Below, piece after piece: positions 27,063-35,832 of a stretch of DNA of 64,000 nt. The position numbers were made by a program, and so were the translations under genes. The stretch lies in the NCBI RefSeq assembly GCF_023347255.1, contig NZ_CP094466.1, positions 2,170,001 to 2,234,000 on the forward strand. The letters are read 5' to 3'. How positions within the stretch are numbered: position 1 is the first letter of the stretch; every line of letters begins with the position of its first letter. This stretch comes from Faecalibacterium sp. I4-3-84. GTDB lineage: Bacteria; Bacillota; Clostridia; Oscillospirales; Ruminococcaceae. A model generated the notes under the pieces. The model did no database searches. It was not told the DNA's origin and was given only the letters and a program-made list of their open reading frames with translations.

Positions 27063-28715
27063 TTATTTATTATTGATCGCGCTCACCAGTGCCTTGATGC
27101 CAGCCACGATGATATCGGTGTCGGTGCCGGCACCCCAGGTGACGGTGTTATCGCCCCAGACAAGGCCGACGTAGGAGGCGGCGCGGGAGGTGGAGCCTTC
27201 GTCCAGACTGTGCTCGGAGTAGGTCTCGAGGTGGAACTCCATGCCGGTGGCGCTCTGGATGGCGTTTGCCACAGCGTCCAGACGGCCATTGCCCACCGAG
27301 GTGACCACCTTGCGCTGACCGTTCAGCTCCAGCGTGACGGTGGCGGTGATGCCGCTCACCTGTGCAAAGTGGGCTTCCAGAACGTTGAGCGGCTTGCAGC
27401 GGTTGAGGAAGGCATCCTCGAAGATGTGCAGCACCTCGTTTGCGCTCAGCTCCTTGTGGCTGTGGTCGGAAACGCTCTTGACCTTGTAGCCCAGCGCCTC
27501 GCGCATTTTGGGCGGCAGGTTGTAGCCGTAGTTCTGTTCCAGCACAAAGCCGATGCCGCCCTTGCCGCTCTGGCTGTTGATGCGGATAACATCGGCATCG
27601 TAGGTGCGTCCGATGTCGTGGGGGTCAACGGGGATGTAGGGGCAGGTCCAGCGGTGTTCGCCATGCTCCTTGCGGAAAGCCATGCCCTTTGCAATGGCAT
27701 CCTGATGGCTGCCGGAGAAGGCGGCAAACACCAGCTGACCGGCGTAGGGGGTGCGCTCGTAAATGTGCATCCGGGTCACCCGCTCGTAGGTGGCGCAGAT
27801 GTCCGGCATATCGGAGAAGTCCAGCTTGGGGTCCACGCCGTGGCTGTACATGTTCATTGCCAGCGTCACGGCATCCACGTTGCCGGTGCGCTCGCCGTTG
27901 CCGAACAGGCAGCACTCCACGCGCTGTGCACCCGCCAGCACGGCCAGCTCTGCGCAGGCCACGCCGGTGCCGCGGTCATTGTGGGGATGGGTGGAGATGA
28001 TCACGCTGTCGCGGTATTTCAGGTGCTTGTCGCAGTACTCAATCTGGTTTGCGTAGACGTGCGGCATGCTCATTTCCACGGTAACGGGCAGGTTGATGAT
28101 CATGGGACGGTCCGGGGTGGGCTGCATGATGTCCAGCACGGCGTTGCACACATCCACCGCATAGTCCACCTCGGTGCCGGTAAAGCTCTCAGGGCTGTAC
28201 TCGAACAGGAAGTTGCCCTCATACTCTTCGCTCAGCTGCTTGACCAGCTTTGCGCCGTCGGTGGCGATCTGCTTGATCTCTTCCTTGCTCTTGTGGAACA
28301 CCTGCTCGCGCTGGGCCACAGAGGTGGAATTGTAGAAGTGGATCACCGCGCGGGGTGCGCCCTTGACGGCCTCAAAGGTCTTGCGGATGATGTGGTCGCG
28401 GCACTGGGTCAGCACCTGCACAGTGACATCATCGGGGATCATGTTCTTCTCGATCAGGGTGCGCAGGAACTCGTACTCGGTGTCGCTGGCGGCAGGGAAG
28501 CCCACCTCGATCTCCTTGAAGCCGATCTTGACCAGCATCTGGAAGAACTCCAGCTTTTCCTCAAGGCTCATGGGCACGATCAGGGCCTGATTGCCGTCGC
28601 GCAGGTCCACGCTGCACCATGCGGGGGCTTTTTCAATGTGATCCTTCTTTACCCAGCTGTCATAGCCTGCGGGTACCGGGTAGTAACCCGGAGCGTACTT
28701 GGTTGCGTCCATCAT
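27063..28715 (-). CDS. leuA: 2-isopropylmalate synthase
   Basis: First committed enzyme of leucine synthesis, condensing acetyl-CoA with 2-oxoisovalerate. The 550-residue protein is of the long LEU4/LeuA2-type: KYAPGYYPVPAGYDSW at the start, metal and catalytic residues in CSVDLRDGNQAL, the HPHNDRGTG metal histidines, GNGERTGN, and a C-terminal regulatory LeuA dimer domain (about 430-550). Start is the first of two adjacent ATG codons at 28715, eight bases after GGGAGGA. A T-box leader and a repeat copy stand in front of it. Confidence 0.94.
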   Translation of the reverse strand: MMDATKYAPGYYPVPAGYDSWVKKDHIEKAPAWCSVDLRDGNQALIVPMSLEEKLEFFQMLVKIGFKEIEVGFPAASDTEYEFLRTLIEKNMIPDDVTVQVLTQCRDHIIRKTFEAVKGAPRAVIHFYNSTSVAQREQVFHKSKEEIKQIATDGAKLVKQLSEEYEGNFLFEYSPESFTGTEVDYAVDVCNAVLDIMQPTPDRPMIINLPVTVEMSMPHVYANQIEYCDKHLKYRDSVIISTHPHNDRGTGVACAELAVLAGAQRVECCLFGNGERTGNVDAVTLAMNMYSHGVDPKLDFSDMPDICATYERVTRMHIYERTPYAGQLVFAAFSGSHQDAIAKGMAFRKEHGEHRWTCPYIPVDPHDIGRTYDADVIRINSQSGKGGIGFVLEQNYGYNLPPKMREALGYKVKSVSDHSHKELSANEVLHIFEDAFLNRCKPLNVLEAHFAQVSGITATVTLELNGQRKVVTSVGNGRLDAVANAIQSATGMEFHLETYSEHSLDEGSTSRAASYVGLVWGDNTVTWGAGTDTDIIVAGIKALVSAINNK

Positions 28716-28770
28716 AATGTGCGTCCTCCCAAACGATTTACACTTCTTGCTCCATGCTCTTTGTGAGCGT

Positions 28771-28910
28771 CCTCGCCCTCTCAGTCTCACATTCGTTCGA
28801 CAGCTCCCCCAAAGGGGGAGCCCTTGGCAAAACCGGAAACTTTGCCGTACTGCCAAGGCCTCTCACTTTGGGAGAGGTGGCACGGCGTAAGCCGTGACGG
28901 AGAGGGCAAG
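28771..28910 (-). repeat. Interspersed hairpin repeat, copy 3 (between T-box and leuA)
   Basis: Carries CAGCTCCCCC-AAAGGGGGAGC, the middle segment GGCAAAACCGGAAAC...TACTGCCAAGG, and CCTCTC..GGGAGAGGTGGCACGG with GCCGTGACGGAGAGG. It lies between the T-box terminator and the leuA start codon, so it is transcribed in the leuA 5' UTR. Confidence 0.75.
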
Positions 28911-28929
28911 CCTGCTTCCAAAAGGCAGA

Positions 28930-29250
28930 TATACGAAAAGGCTCTCGTCTTTCAAGGCGAAAACCTTGAGAGACGAGAGCCTGTAAATTCAAACTACAGG
29001 GCACCCGTGGTACCACTCTCTTTGCTGCGCCTTTGGGCACAGCCGCTTTGCACGATCGGCTTTTTGCGGCGAATCGCTGTCCTTGTAACGGTGGACATCC
29101 GTCAGAGCCTACTTGTGTGTTCAGCCCTGCCGCTCAGGGGCCAGTAACCGAAACCCTCTGCACCCGCCTTGCACCACCCGGCGGCTCTCTGTACGCAGAA
29201 GAAAATCGTTTTTTCCCCGTCAACGCATTTGTGCTTTTTTCAAAGTGGAC
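28930..29250 (-). promoter_or_regulatory. T-box leader of the leu operon
   Basis: On the minus strand the leader has the stem I distal landmark AGAGAGCCGCC...GGTGCAAGGCGGG, the antiterminator core GAGAGTGGTACCACGGG (29020-29004), and a terminator hairpin at 28981-28940 (GGCTCTCGTCT with AGACGAGAGCC) followed by TTTTCG. CUG (Leu) at 29144-29142 is a possible specifier codon, consistent with the operon; fold prediction is needed to fix it. Confidence 0.9.
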
Positions 29251-29252
29251 TA

Positions 29253-29281
29253 ATTTTAGCATGATTCGCGGGCAGTGTCAA
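29253..29281 (-). promoter_or_regulatory. Promoter of the leu operon
   Basis: On the minus strand TTGACA (29281-29276), 17-bp spacer, TAAAAT (29258-29253). Confidence 0.8.
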
Positions 29282-29351
29282 GCAATCTGACTCATTCTCA
29301 AAATGAAACAATTTCACAAAATAAGGGGCAGAATTTTCCAAAATTGTGCAC

Positions 29352-29383
29352 CGGTCGATTCGACGCATTTTTCGGTCGATTCG
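29352..29383 (+). promoter_or_regulatory. Direct repeats CGGTCGATTCG upstream of the surface-protein gene
   Basis: Two identical 11-mers start at 29352 and 29373, exactly 21 bp apart (two helical turns), about 40 bp before a TATGATAC -10-like sequence near 29418. Arrangement suits a dimeric activator. Confidence 0.5.
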
Positions 29384-29455
29384 TGCCGGAGATCGTCCGG
29401 GGGAGGGGCAAGCATGATATGATACAGACAAAGAAAGAGAGGAGGCACTCATTTT

Positions 29456-32140
29456 ATGAAACGATGGACCCGAAAACTCCTTGCCGGTCTGTTGAGCCTT
29501 GGCCTGCTGCTGCAGGCGGCAAGTCCCCTCAGCGCACTGGCGGCGGAGGATATCAGCGGAGCGGCACAGGTGGCTCCTGTAAGTTTGCTGATCGTCCGCG
29601 ACGGAGATTCCGACAATTATGCGACCGTCAAGTATACGCTGAACCACTATGCAGACGGAAGAGTCAGCTGGGAAAACGGCAAAAAGCCGTTTGAAGGAAT
29701 TGATGTGAAGTACGATACGGCAACCAGTACCTTTGTTTTTACGGGAACGCTGTCACTTCCCGAGAGTGAGAAGCCGTTTGTCAATCTGACCTGTACAGAC
29801 CCTAAAACCGACAGCATCAAGCTGGACGGCAATGGCGATAACGCAGTAGGTGCGGCTTTGACGGTCGGATTCCCGTCTCAGACCCGAGGTGCCAAGAACA
29901 TTACCATTGTGACAGACAGTAGCAGCAGTGCGGCGATCAGGGGATACGCCTGCCTTGACTGCTATGGTAATGTGGTGATTGAAAACCCGAGCGGCAAGGT
30001 CACGGGCGGTGCTACCCGCACAGCCGAAGGCGTTCTGGTATATGGTAATGCACAGAATGTTACAGTGACCGGCGATGACAGCAGATTCATCATTTCGGGT
30101 GATTTTTCTGTTTACAGCAAGGGCGATGTTACACTGACGAATCCGTCCGGCGCAATCACAGAAAGCTACATCCGGGTTGCTGAATCTGCCGGAGACGTTA
30201 AAATCGAAGGCAGCAGCAGCAACGGATTGGCATGGCTCTACGGAACAACCTACGATTCGACCATGATCAAAGCCAAGACCCTGACCATGAAGAATAACGG
30301 CGGCACTGTGGGCAAGGTCGTGTTCACCGGCGCAGATACCACAAGTGCTTACCGTGTGGCAGTTGGTGAAAGTGAAAGCAGCAATACTCAGACTGCGCTG
30401 ACGGATACGAATTACTCTGCAACGGTGGATGCAAAGTATCTGAACATCCAGACCGGAACGCCGGAAAATACCACTGTCAAGCACACCCTTACCCTGACGA
30501 ATGCCAAGGCTTATACCGACGAAAACCATACGGTGGAAGCAGACAAGAACGAAGCTGGTATTTATTCTGTTGCCAAAGGCACTAAGGTGTATGTCGTTGC
30601 CGAAGCGCCGGATAATGTCTCTCGGTGGAAATTCACTGGCTGGGAGGGAAGCAGCGAGACCAGCGAAAATATCACTGTTACTGTGAACGAAAACACGACC
30701 CTGACCGCTAAATGGGAGAAGGTCACTGATCAAGCAACCAACTACGGCATCACAGTCACGATAGGCAATAATCCTCCCATTGAAGTGACCAGCGAAAACT
30801 GCGGGCACATTCTTGGAGTCGGAAACGACAAGCTCACCTATGACCCGGATACCCACACCCTGACCGGTACCGGCAGCTTTGGCAAGATGAAGGTCGAGAT
30901 CACTGACGATCTCGAGGATAAGGTGGATGTGGTACTGAGCAATGCGAACGGTGCTGTGGTAAATGGCAGCCTGACCGTTACCGGCGCACAGGATGTGAAG
31001 GTAACGGGAGTATCCTCCACCGCCCTTATCACGGGGGACGCTACTATTACCTGCGCCGGTGACATCCTGATGGATAATACCGGTTCTGGCAATGTGCTGG
31101 GTTATGGTGACCACGGCAATCTCGATGTTCAGAGCGCACAGAATGTGACCATCCATGGTGAGGGCCGTACAGGCACCGATGAAGATGGAAACAACTATAC
31201 CATCTATGGCAGAGCCGAGATTGAGTGCAGCGGTAATGTGGAGATCACCAGCCAGAATGGCGGTGCAGTTTGGGACCCGGTCGTGATCACCAAGGCGGCT
31301 AATGTGACGATCACTGCAAACCAGCGCGCTGTCTGGGATTCGCGCAGTTACCTCGATTCGTCCATCAATTGCAGTGGTGAAGTGAAGATCACAAGTAAGA
31401 ATGCTGCGGCACTCCATGATGGCAAGCTGACGATCACTGGCGCAACAGACGTGACCATTTCTGGTAAGCGAGACGAAGGAGCAACCATTGGCGGTGATGC
31501 TGAAATCACCTGCTCTGGTGATGTGGTGCTGGAAAACAAGGGCACTGGCGCTGTAGTGGAGAGCAAACTGGTCTACACTCAGAGTCCTGCCAAGGGTTAT
31601 GAGGTGAAGACCGGCAAGAATGCTGAAAGTGCAACGGTTGCTTATACGGACGAAGAAGGTACAACTTCTTACACTGTGCCGAACACTGAGACGAATCCTG
31701 AGACGAATCCTGTACCTTCGTACATCTCCATTACCGCTGTGGGCACTCCTCCTGTCGTGCCCGGCGATGACGACTTTACCGGCGGCGATTCCGGCGCAGG
31801 CGGCGCTGTTGCAGCCGTTCTGGTGGGCGGTGCAGCAGTCTGGGGCGGCTACGAGATCACTACCCGGGTGATCCTGCACAACATCCTGCCCGAGGGTGCA
31901 GAGATCCCCGCAAACCGCGGCCAGCTGGCACTGCTGGTGTGGAACACCGCAGGCAGACCTGAACCTGTGAACACCCCGGCCTTTGCGGATGTGGCAGATG
32001 CCGACACCGCCAAGGCAGCCCAGTGGTGTGTGGAACAGGGCATCATGGATGCCAAGAGCGAGAGCACCTTCAAGCCGGAAGGCTGGATGCCCAAGTTCAA
32101 GACCATTGAAGTGTGGGAAAGGGCTTTCCCCAAGCAGTAA
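29456..32140 (+). CDS. Large secreted surface protein with beta-helix-like repeats and SLH-like C-terminus
   Basis: An 894-residue exported protein. The signal peptide (residues 1 to about 31) ends in ALAAE. Two blocks of beta-helix-like repeats follow (about 90-330 and 450-720); units resemble LTITGATDVTISG then GDAEITCSGDVVLEN. Between them is an InlB B-type repeat (about 375-423, ending TLTAKWEK). A Gly/Ala-rich hydrophobic helix (about 780-800) precedes a C-terminal domain containing FADVADADTAKAAQWCVEQGI and STFKPEGWM, which resembles an SLH motif. No sortase signal is present, so anchoring is probably by the helix or SLH-like part. AGGAGG precedes the ATG. Adhesin or carbohydrate-binding roles are guesses. 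Confidence 0.7.
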   Translation: MKRWTRKLLAGLLSLGLLLQAASPLSALAAEDISGAAQVAPVSLLIVRDGDSDNYATVKYTLNHYADGRVSWENGKKPFEGIDVKYDTATSTFVFTGTLSLPESEKPFVNLTCTDPKTDSIKLDGNGDNAVGAALTVGFPSQTRGAKNITIVTDSSSSAAIRGYACLDCYGNVVIENPSGKVTGGATRTAEGVLVYGNAQNVTVTGDDSRFIISGDFSVYSKGDVTLTNPSGAITESYIRVAESAGDVKIEGSSSNGLAWLYGTTYDSTMIKAKTLTMKNNGGTVGKVVFTGADTTSAYRVAVGESESSNTQTALTDTNYSATVDAKYLNIQTGTPENTTVKHTLTLTNAKAYTDENHTVEADKNEAGIYSVAKGTKVYVVAEAPDNVSRWKFTGWEGSSETSENITVTVNENTTLTAKWEKVTDQATNYGITVTIGNNPPIEVTSENCGHILGVGNDKLTYDPDTHTLTGTGSFGKMKVEITDDLEDKVDVVLSNANGAVVNGSLTVTGAQDVKVTGVSSTALITGDATITCAGDILMDNTGSGNVLGYGDHGNLDVQSAQNVTIHGEGRTGTDEDGNNYTIYGRAEIECSGNVEITSQNGGAVWDPVVITKAANVTITANQRAVWDSRSYLDSSINCSGEVKITSKNAAALHDGKLTITGATDVTISGKRDEGATIGGDAEITCSGDVVLENKGTGAVVESKLVYTQSPAKGYEVKTGKNAESATVAYTDEEGTTSYTVPNTETNPETNPVPSYISITAVGTPPVVPGDDDFTGGDSGAGGAVAAVLVGGAAVWGGYEITTRVILHNILPEGAEIPANRGQLALLVWNTAGRPEPVNTPAFADVADADTAKAAQWCVEQGIMDAKSESTFKPEGWMPKFKTIEVWERAFPKQ

Positions 32141-32156
32141 ACCCATGCTGAACCAA

Positions 32157-32185
32157 AGAGAGCAGCTTCGGCTGCTCTCTTTTTG
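32157..32185 (+). terminator. Terminator after the surface-protein gene
   Basis: AGAGAGCAGC and GCTGCTCTCT flank a TTCG tetraloop, then TTTTT. Confidence 0.92.
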
Positions 32186-32308
32186 TGTGCAAAGGGAACC
32201 TTTGTTAACAAACTGCTAAGTTTTTGGAAAGTTCTGCTCGAATTGCTGTTGCGCCCGGTTTTACTGTGCTATACTACTTGCATCAGGAACCAAAGGAGGA
32301 ATTGCCCC

Positions 32309-34147
32309 ATGAAAGAAGTCAAACCTTCCAAAAAGCCGCTGGCGATCTACTACGCCATTGTGCTGGCGGTCCTGCTGCTGCTCAACCTTGTGCTGCTGCC
32401 GTGGATGAGCGAGCGTCAGGTGGAGGAAGTGGACTACGGTACCTTTATGACCATGACCGAGGAAAAGAACATCGGCCGTGTGGATATCGAATCCAACCAG
32501 ATCATTTTTACCGATAAAGAGGAAAAGCAGGTCTACAAGACCGGCCTGATGAACGACCCGGAGCTTACCCAGCGCCTGTATGATGCCGGAGCACAGTTTT
32601 CCAGCGAGATCGTGGAGCAGGGGTCGCCGATGCTCAATTTCCTGATCTGGTTCCTGCTGCCCATCCTGCTGTTCAGCTTCATCGGCAACCAGATGAACAA
32701 AAAGCTGATGGAAAAGGCCGGCGGCGGCCCGGGGTCCATGATGTTCGGCGGCGTGGGCAAATCCAATGCCAAGGTCTATGTGCAGTCCACCCACGGCATC
32801 CGCTTTGCGGATGTTGCCGGTGAGGATGAAGCTAAGGAAAACCTGCAGGAGATCGTGGATTACCTGCACGACCCCGGCAAGTACGAGAGCATTGGCGCAT
32901 CCATGCCCAAGGGCATTCTGCTGGTGGGCCCTCCGGGCACCGGCAAGACCATGCTGGCTAAGGCCGTGGCAGGCGAATCCAACGTGCCGTTCTTCTCCAT
33001 TTCCGGCTCTGAATTCGTGGAGATGTTCGTGGGCATGGGCGCATCCAAGGTGCGCGACCTGTTCCGGCAGGCCAAGGAAAAGGCCCCCTGCATCGTGTTC
33101 ATCGATGAGATCGATGCCATCGGTCAGAAGCGCAACAGCGGCAATCTCGGCGGCAACGACGAGCGTGAGCAGACTTTGAACCAGCTGCTCACCGAGATGG
33201 ACGGCTTTGAGAGCAACACCGGCGTCATCATTCTGGCGGCTACCAACCGCCCGGATTCGCTGGACCCGGCGCTGACCCGTCCCGGACGTTTTGACCGCCG
33301 TGTGCCGGTGGAGCTGCCCGACCTTAAGGGCCGCGAAGAGATTTTGAAAGTGCACGCCAAAAAGGTGGCGCTGGCCCCGGGCATCGACTTCAACACTGTG
33401 GCCCGCATGGCTTCCGGTGCATCCGGTGCGGAACTTGCCAACATTGTCAACGAAGCAGCTCTGCGCGCTGTGCGTGCAGGCCGCAAGAGCGTGACGCAGG
33501 CCGATCTGGAGGAGAGCATCGAGGTGGTCATTGCAGGCTACCAGAAGAAGAACTCCATCCTCACCGACAAGGAAAAGTGCATCGTGGCCTACCACGAGAT
33601 CGGCCATGCACTGGTGGCGGCCAAGCAATCCAACTCTGCCCCTGTGCAGAAGATCACCATTATCCCCCGCACCTCCGGCGCACTGGGTTACACCATGCAG
33701 GTGGACGAGGGCAACCACTACCTGATGAGCAAGGAAGAGCTGGAAAACAAGATCGCCACCCTTACCGGCGGACGCGCCGCCGAGGAAGTGGTGTTCCGAT
33801 CCATCACCACCGGTGCCTCCAACGATATCGAGCAGGCCACCAAGCTTGCCCGCGCCATGCTTACCCGCTACGGCATGAGCAAGGACTTTGACATGGTGGC
33901 GCTGGAGACCGTGAACAACCAGTATCTGGGCGGTGACACCTCGCTGGCCTGCTCGGCGCAGACCCAGCGCGAGATCGACCAGAAGGTGGTGGAGCTGGTC
34001 CGGGCCCAGCACGAAAAGGCTGTCCGCATCCTGACCGACAACCGCGCCAAGCTGGATGAGCTGGCACAGTATTTGTACCAGAAAGAGACTATCACCGGCG
34101 AGGAGTTCATGGAGATCCTGAACCGGGAACCGGCACAGGCCCAGTGA
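32309..34147 (+). CDS. ftsH: ATP-dependent zinc metalloprotease FtsH
   Basis: Membrane-bound AAA+ protease that degrades misfolded membrane and regulatory proteins. The 612-residue frame starts at ATG 32309 after AAAGGAGGAATTGCCCC; earlier in-frame codons lack a site. Order: membrane helix (about 12-32), short external domain, second helix (about 108-128), AAA module with GPPGTGKT (about 207-214), [10 protein letters not shown], the second-region-of-homology arginines in [13 protein letters not shown], then the protease domain with zinc motif HEIGH (429-433). Length and order are normal. A sequence block shared with the ABC promoter (35022) lies at 32213. Confidence 0.97.
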   Translation: MKEVKPSKKPLAIYYAIVLAVLLLLNLVLLPWMSERQVEEVDYGTFMTMTEEKNIGRVDIESNQIIFTDKEEKQVYKTGLMNDPELTQRLYDAGAQFSSEIVEQGSPMLNFLIWFLLPILLFSFIGNQMNKKLMEKAGGGPGSMMFGGVGKSNAKVYVQSTHGIRFADVAGEDEAKENLQEIVDYLHDPGKYESIGASMPKGILLVGPPGTGKTMLAKAVAGESNVPFFSISGSEFVEMFVGMGASKVRDLFRQAKEKAPCIVFIDEIDAIGQKRNSGNLGGNDEREQTLNQLLTEMDGFESNTGVIILAATNRPDSLDPALTRPGRFDRRVPVELPDLKGREEILKVHAKKVALAPGIDFNTVARMASGASGAELANIVNEAALRAVRAGRKSVTQADLEESIEVVIAGYQKKNSILTDKEKCIVAYHEIGHALVAAKQSNSAPVQKITIIPRTSGALGYTMQVDEGNHYLMSKEELENKIATLTGGRAAEEVVFRSITTGASNDIEQATKLARAMLTRYGMSKDFDMVALETVNNQYLGGDTSLACSAQTQREIDQKVVELVRAQHEKAVRILTDNRAKLDELAQYLYQKETITGEEFMEILNREPAQAQ

Positions 34148-34199
34148 CCCCGGCGGCAGAGCTGCCAAAAATTTTTTTTAGCCTGCTGCAATAATCCCG

Positions 34200-34236
34200 C
34201 CGCCGCATCCGTTTATAAGACAGATGCGGCGGTTTT
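34200..34236 (+). terminator. Terminator after ftsH
   Basis: CCGCCGCATC pairs with GATGCGGCGG, followed by TTTT. Confidence 0.85.
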
Positions 34237-34318
34237 GTATTACACCGCATGGCAGACCATGGTTTTCCACAAAACAAAAATGTGCGGTGCAAAACCGCCG
34301 TCAACGGAGGTATTCCAA

Positions 34319-34954
34319 ATGAAACTGAACCATAAATTTGTCCGTACCGTCACCACCACCGCTGCAGTGCTGGGTGCTGCCGCCATGCTGAGCGTGGGCG
34401 CATTTGCCGCAGAGGCAGACATCAACGACCCTGCTGCCGCAGGCTATCTGCCCCCGCAGGAGCAGATGGTGCAGGGGGATATCGCCCTGCACAGCGCCGA
34501 TGTGGCGATCGGCGAAAAGGACCCCACCTACGGCGGCTACGGCGCACCGGAGGGAAACCCCATTCAGGGAAATATCATGCTGATCTCCGGCGATGAGCTG
34601 GCCGCCCCGTCCGCAGATGCAGCGGCGAAAAAGAGCGAGGCCCGTTACACCGTCAAGGGCCTGTTCGGCAGAGAAGTGCTGTACACTGCCCGCCAGAAGG
34701 ACAGTGTGCTGACGCTGGATGTGCCCGCCGGTTCTGCTACTTTCCGCACCACCGTGCAGGACATGCAGACCCTGCTGAACGAGGGCGTGAGCACGCTGGT
34801 GGTCCAGACTGAGAAGGGATCCACCACCCTGAACCTGTCTCTGCTGGTGGAGGGCCAGAAGGGCACCGACCGCGTGGTGCTGCGCCGACTGGGCGAAAAC
34901 ACCTTCCTCACCGTGGGCCTGCGCTGCCGCCGCGATTTGATCGTGGGGCGCTGA
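34319..34954 (+). CDS. Small exported protein of unknown function
   Basis: A 211-residue protein I do not recognise. ATG 34319 follows ACGGAGG. A clear signal peptide (residues 1 to about 30) ends in AFAAE, so it is secreted or wall associated. The mature part has a Pro/Gly-rich linker (GGYGAPEGNPIQGN) and a C-terminal domain from about 110 with alternating hydrophobic residues (EVLYTARQKDSVLTLDV, STLVVQTEKGSTTLNLSLL), suggesting a beta fold. It stands alone between two terminators. Confidence 0.7.
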   Translation: MKLNHKFVRTVTTTAAVLGAAAMLSVGAFAAEADINDPAAAGYLPPQEQMVQGDIALHSADVAIGEKDPTYGGYGAPEGNPIQGNIMLISGDELAAPSADAAAKKSEARYTVKGLFGREVLYTARQKDSVLTLDVPAGSATFRTTVQDMQTLLNEGVSTLVVQTEKGSTTLNLSLLVEGQKGTDRVVLRRLGENTFLTVGLRCRRDLIVGR

Positions 34955-34973
34955 CCGCTGAGATCAAATGATG

Positions 34974-35013
34974 AAAGGGCTGCTGCACGCAGAGATGTGC
35001 AGCGGCCCTTTTT
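34974..35013 (+). terminator. Terminator after the small exported protein gene
   Basis: AAAGGGC-GCTGCAC pairs with GTGCAGC-GCCCTTT, then TTTT. Confidence 0.85.
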
Positions 35014-35054
35014 GCGCTTTTCTGTTAAGTTTTTGAAAATTTGCGCAGATGTCT

Positions 35055-35083
35055 TTGCAAAGTCTGCCGGGAGATGTTATAGT
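35055..35083 (+). promoter_or_regulatory. Promoter of the ABC exporter pair
   Basis: TTGCAA (35055-35060), 17-bp spacer, TATAGT (35078-35083). The block at 35022-35041 just upstream matches one in front of ftsH. Confidence 0.65.
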
Positions 35084-35127
35084 TAAATTGAAACAGTATG
35101 CATTCCCGATAGAAAGGAAAAAACGCC

Positions 35128-35832
35128 ATGGAGCATTTTGTGGAGTTTGAGGACGTTTGCAAATACTACCAGACCGGCAGTGTGAAGATCGCCGCCGCAG
35201 ACCACCTGAATTTCTATGTGGATAAGGGCGAGTTCTGCATCATCGTGGGGCCCTCCGGCGCAGGCAAGACCACCCTGCTGAACATCCTTGGCGGTATGGA
35301 CAGCTGCGACGAGGGCAACGTCTGGCTGGACGGCCAGAACGTGAGCCATTTTACCGCCAGAGAGCTGACCACCTACCGCCGGTACGATGTGGGCTTTGTG
35401 TTCCAGTTCTACAACCTTGTGCAGAACCTGACCGCACTGGAGAACGTGGAGCTGGCCAGCGAGATCTGCCGCGACCCGCTGGACCCCAAAGAGACCCTGC
35501 GCAGCGTGGGTCTGGGAGAGCGGCTGAACAACTTCCCGGCCCAGCTTTCCGGCGGCGAGCAGCAGCGGGTGTCCATTGCCCGCGCACTGGCCAAAAACCC
35601 CAAGCTGCTGCTCTGCGACGAGCCCACCGGTGCACTGGATTACAAGACCGGCAAGCAGGTGCTGGCCCTTTTGCAGGATACCTGCCGCCGCACCGGCCGC
35701 ACGGTGATCGTTATTACCCACAACACCGCCCTGACAGCGATGGCAGACCGCATCATTCAGGTGCGCAGCGGTAAGATCGTCTCCAATCAGGTCAACGAGC
35801 ACCCTGTGCCGGTGCAGGAGATTGAGTGGTGA
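35128..35832 (+). CDS. ABC transporter ATP-binding protein (MacB/LolD/BceA type)
   Basis: The 234-residue ATPase has Walker [10 protein letters not shown] (about 39-47), a Q-loop in [12 protein letters not shown], the signature LSGGEQQRV (about 137-145), Walker [13 protein letters not shown] (about 157-168) and the switch His in VIVITHN. This is the subfamily that drives FtsX-like permeases for lipoprotein, peptide or antibiotic traffic. The stop overlaps the permease start (GTGA), so the two are a translational pair. Confidence 0.93.
   Translation: MEHFVEFEDVCKYYQTGSVKIAAADHLNFYVDKGEFCIIVGPSGAGKTTLLNILGGMDSCDEGNVWLDGQNVSHFTARELTTYRRYDVGFVFQFYNLVQNLTALENVELASEICRDPLDPKETLRSVGLGERLNNFPAQLSGGEQQRVSIARALAKNPKLLLCDEPTGALDYKTGKQVLALLQDTCRRTGRTVIVITHNTALTAMADRIIQVRSGKIVSNQVNEHPVPVQEIEW

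Noticed and set aside
29753-32146. 797-codon antisense frame over the surface protein
   Set aside because: Shadow frame; the plus-strand frame has signal peptide, repeats and ribosome site.
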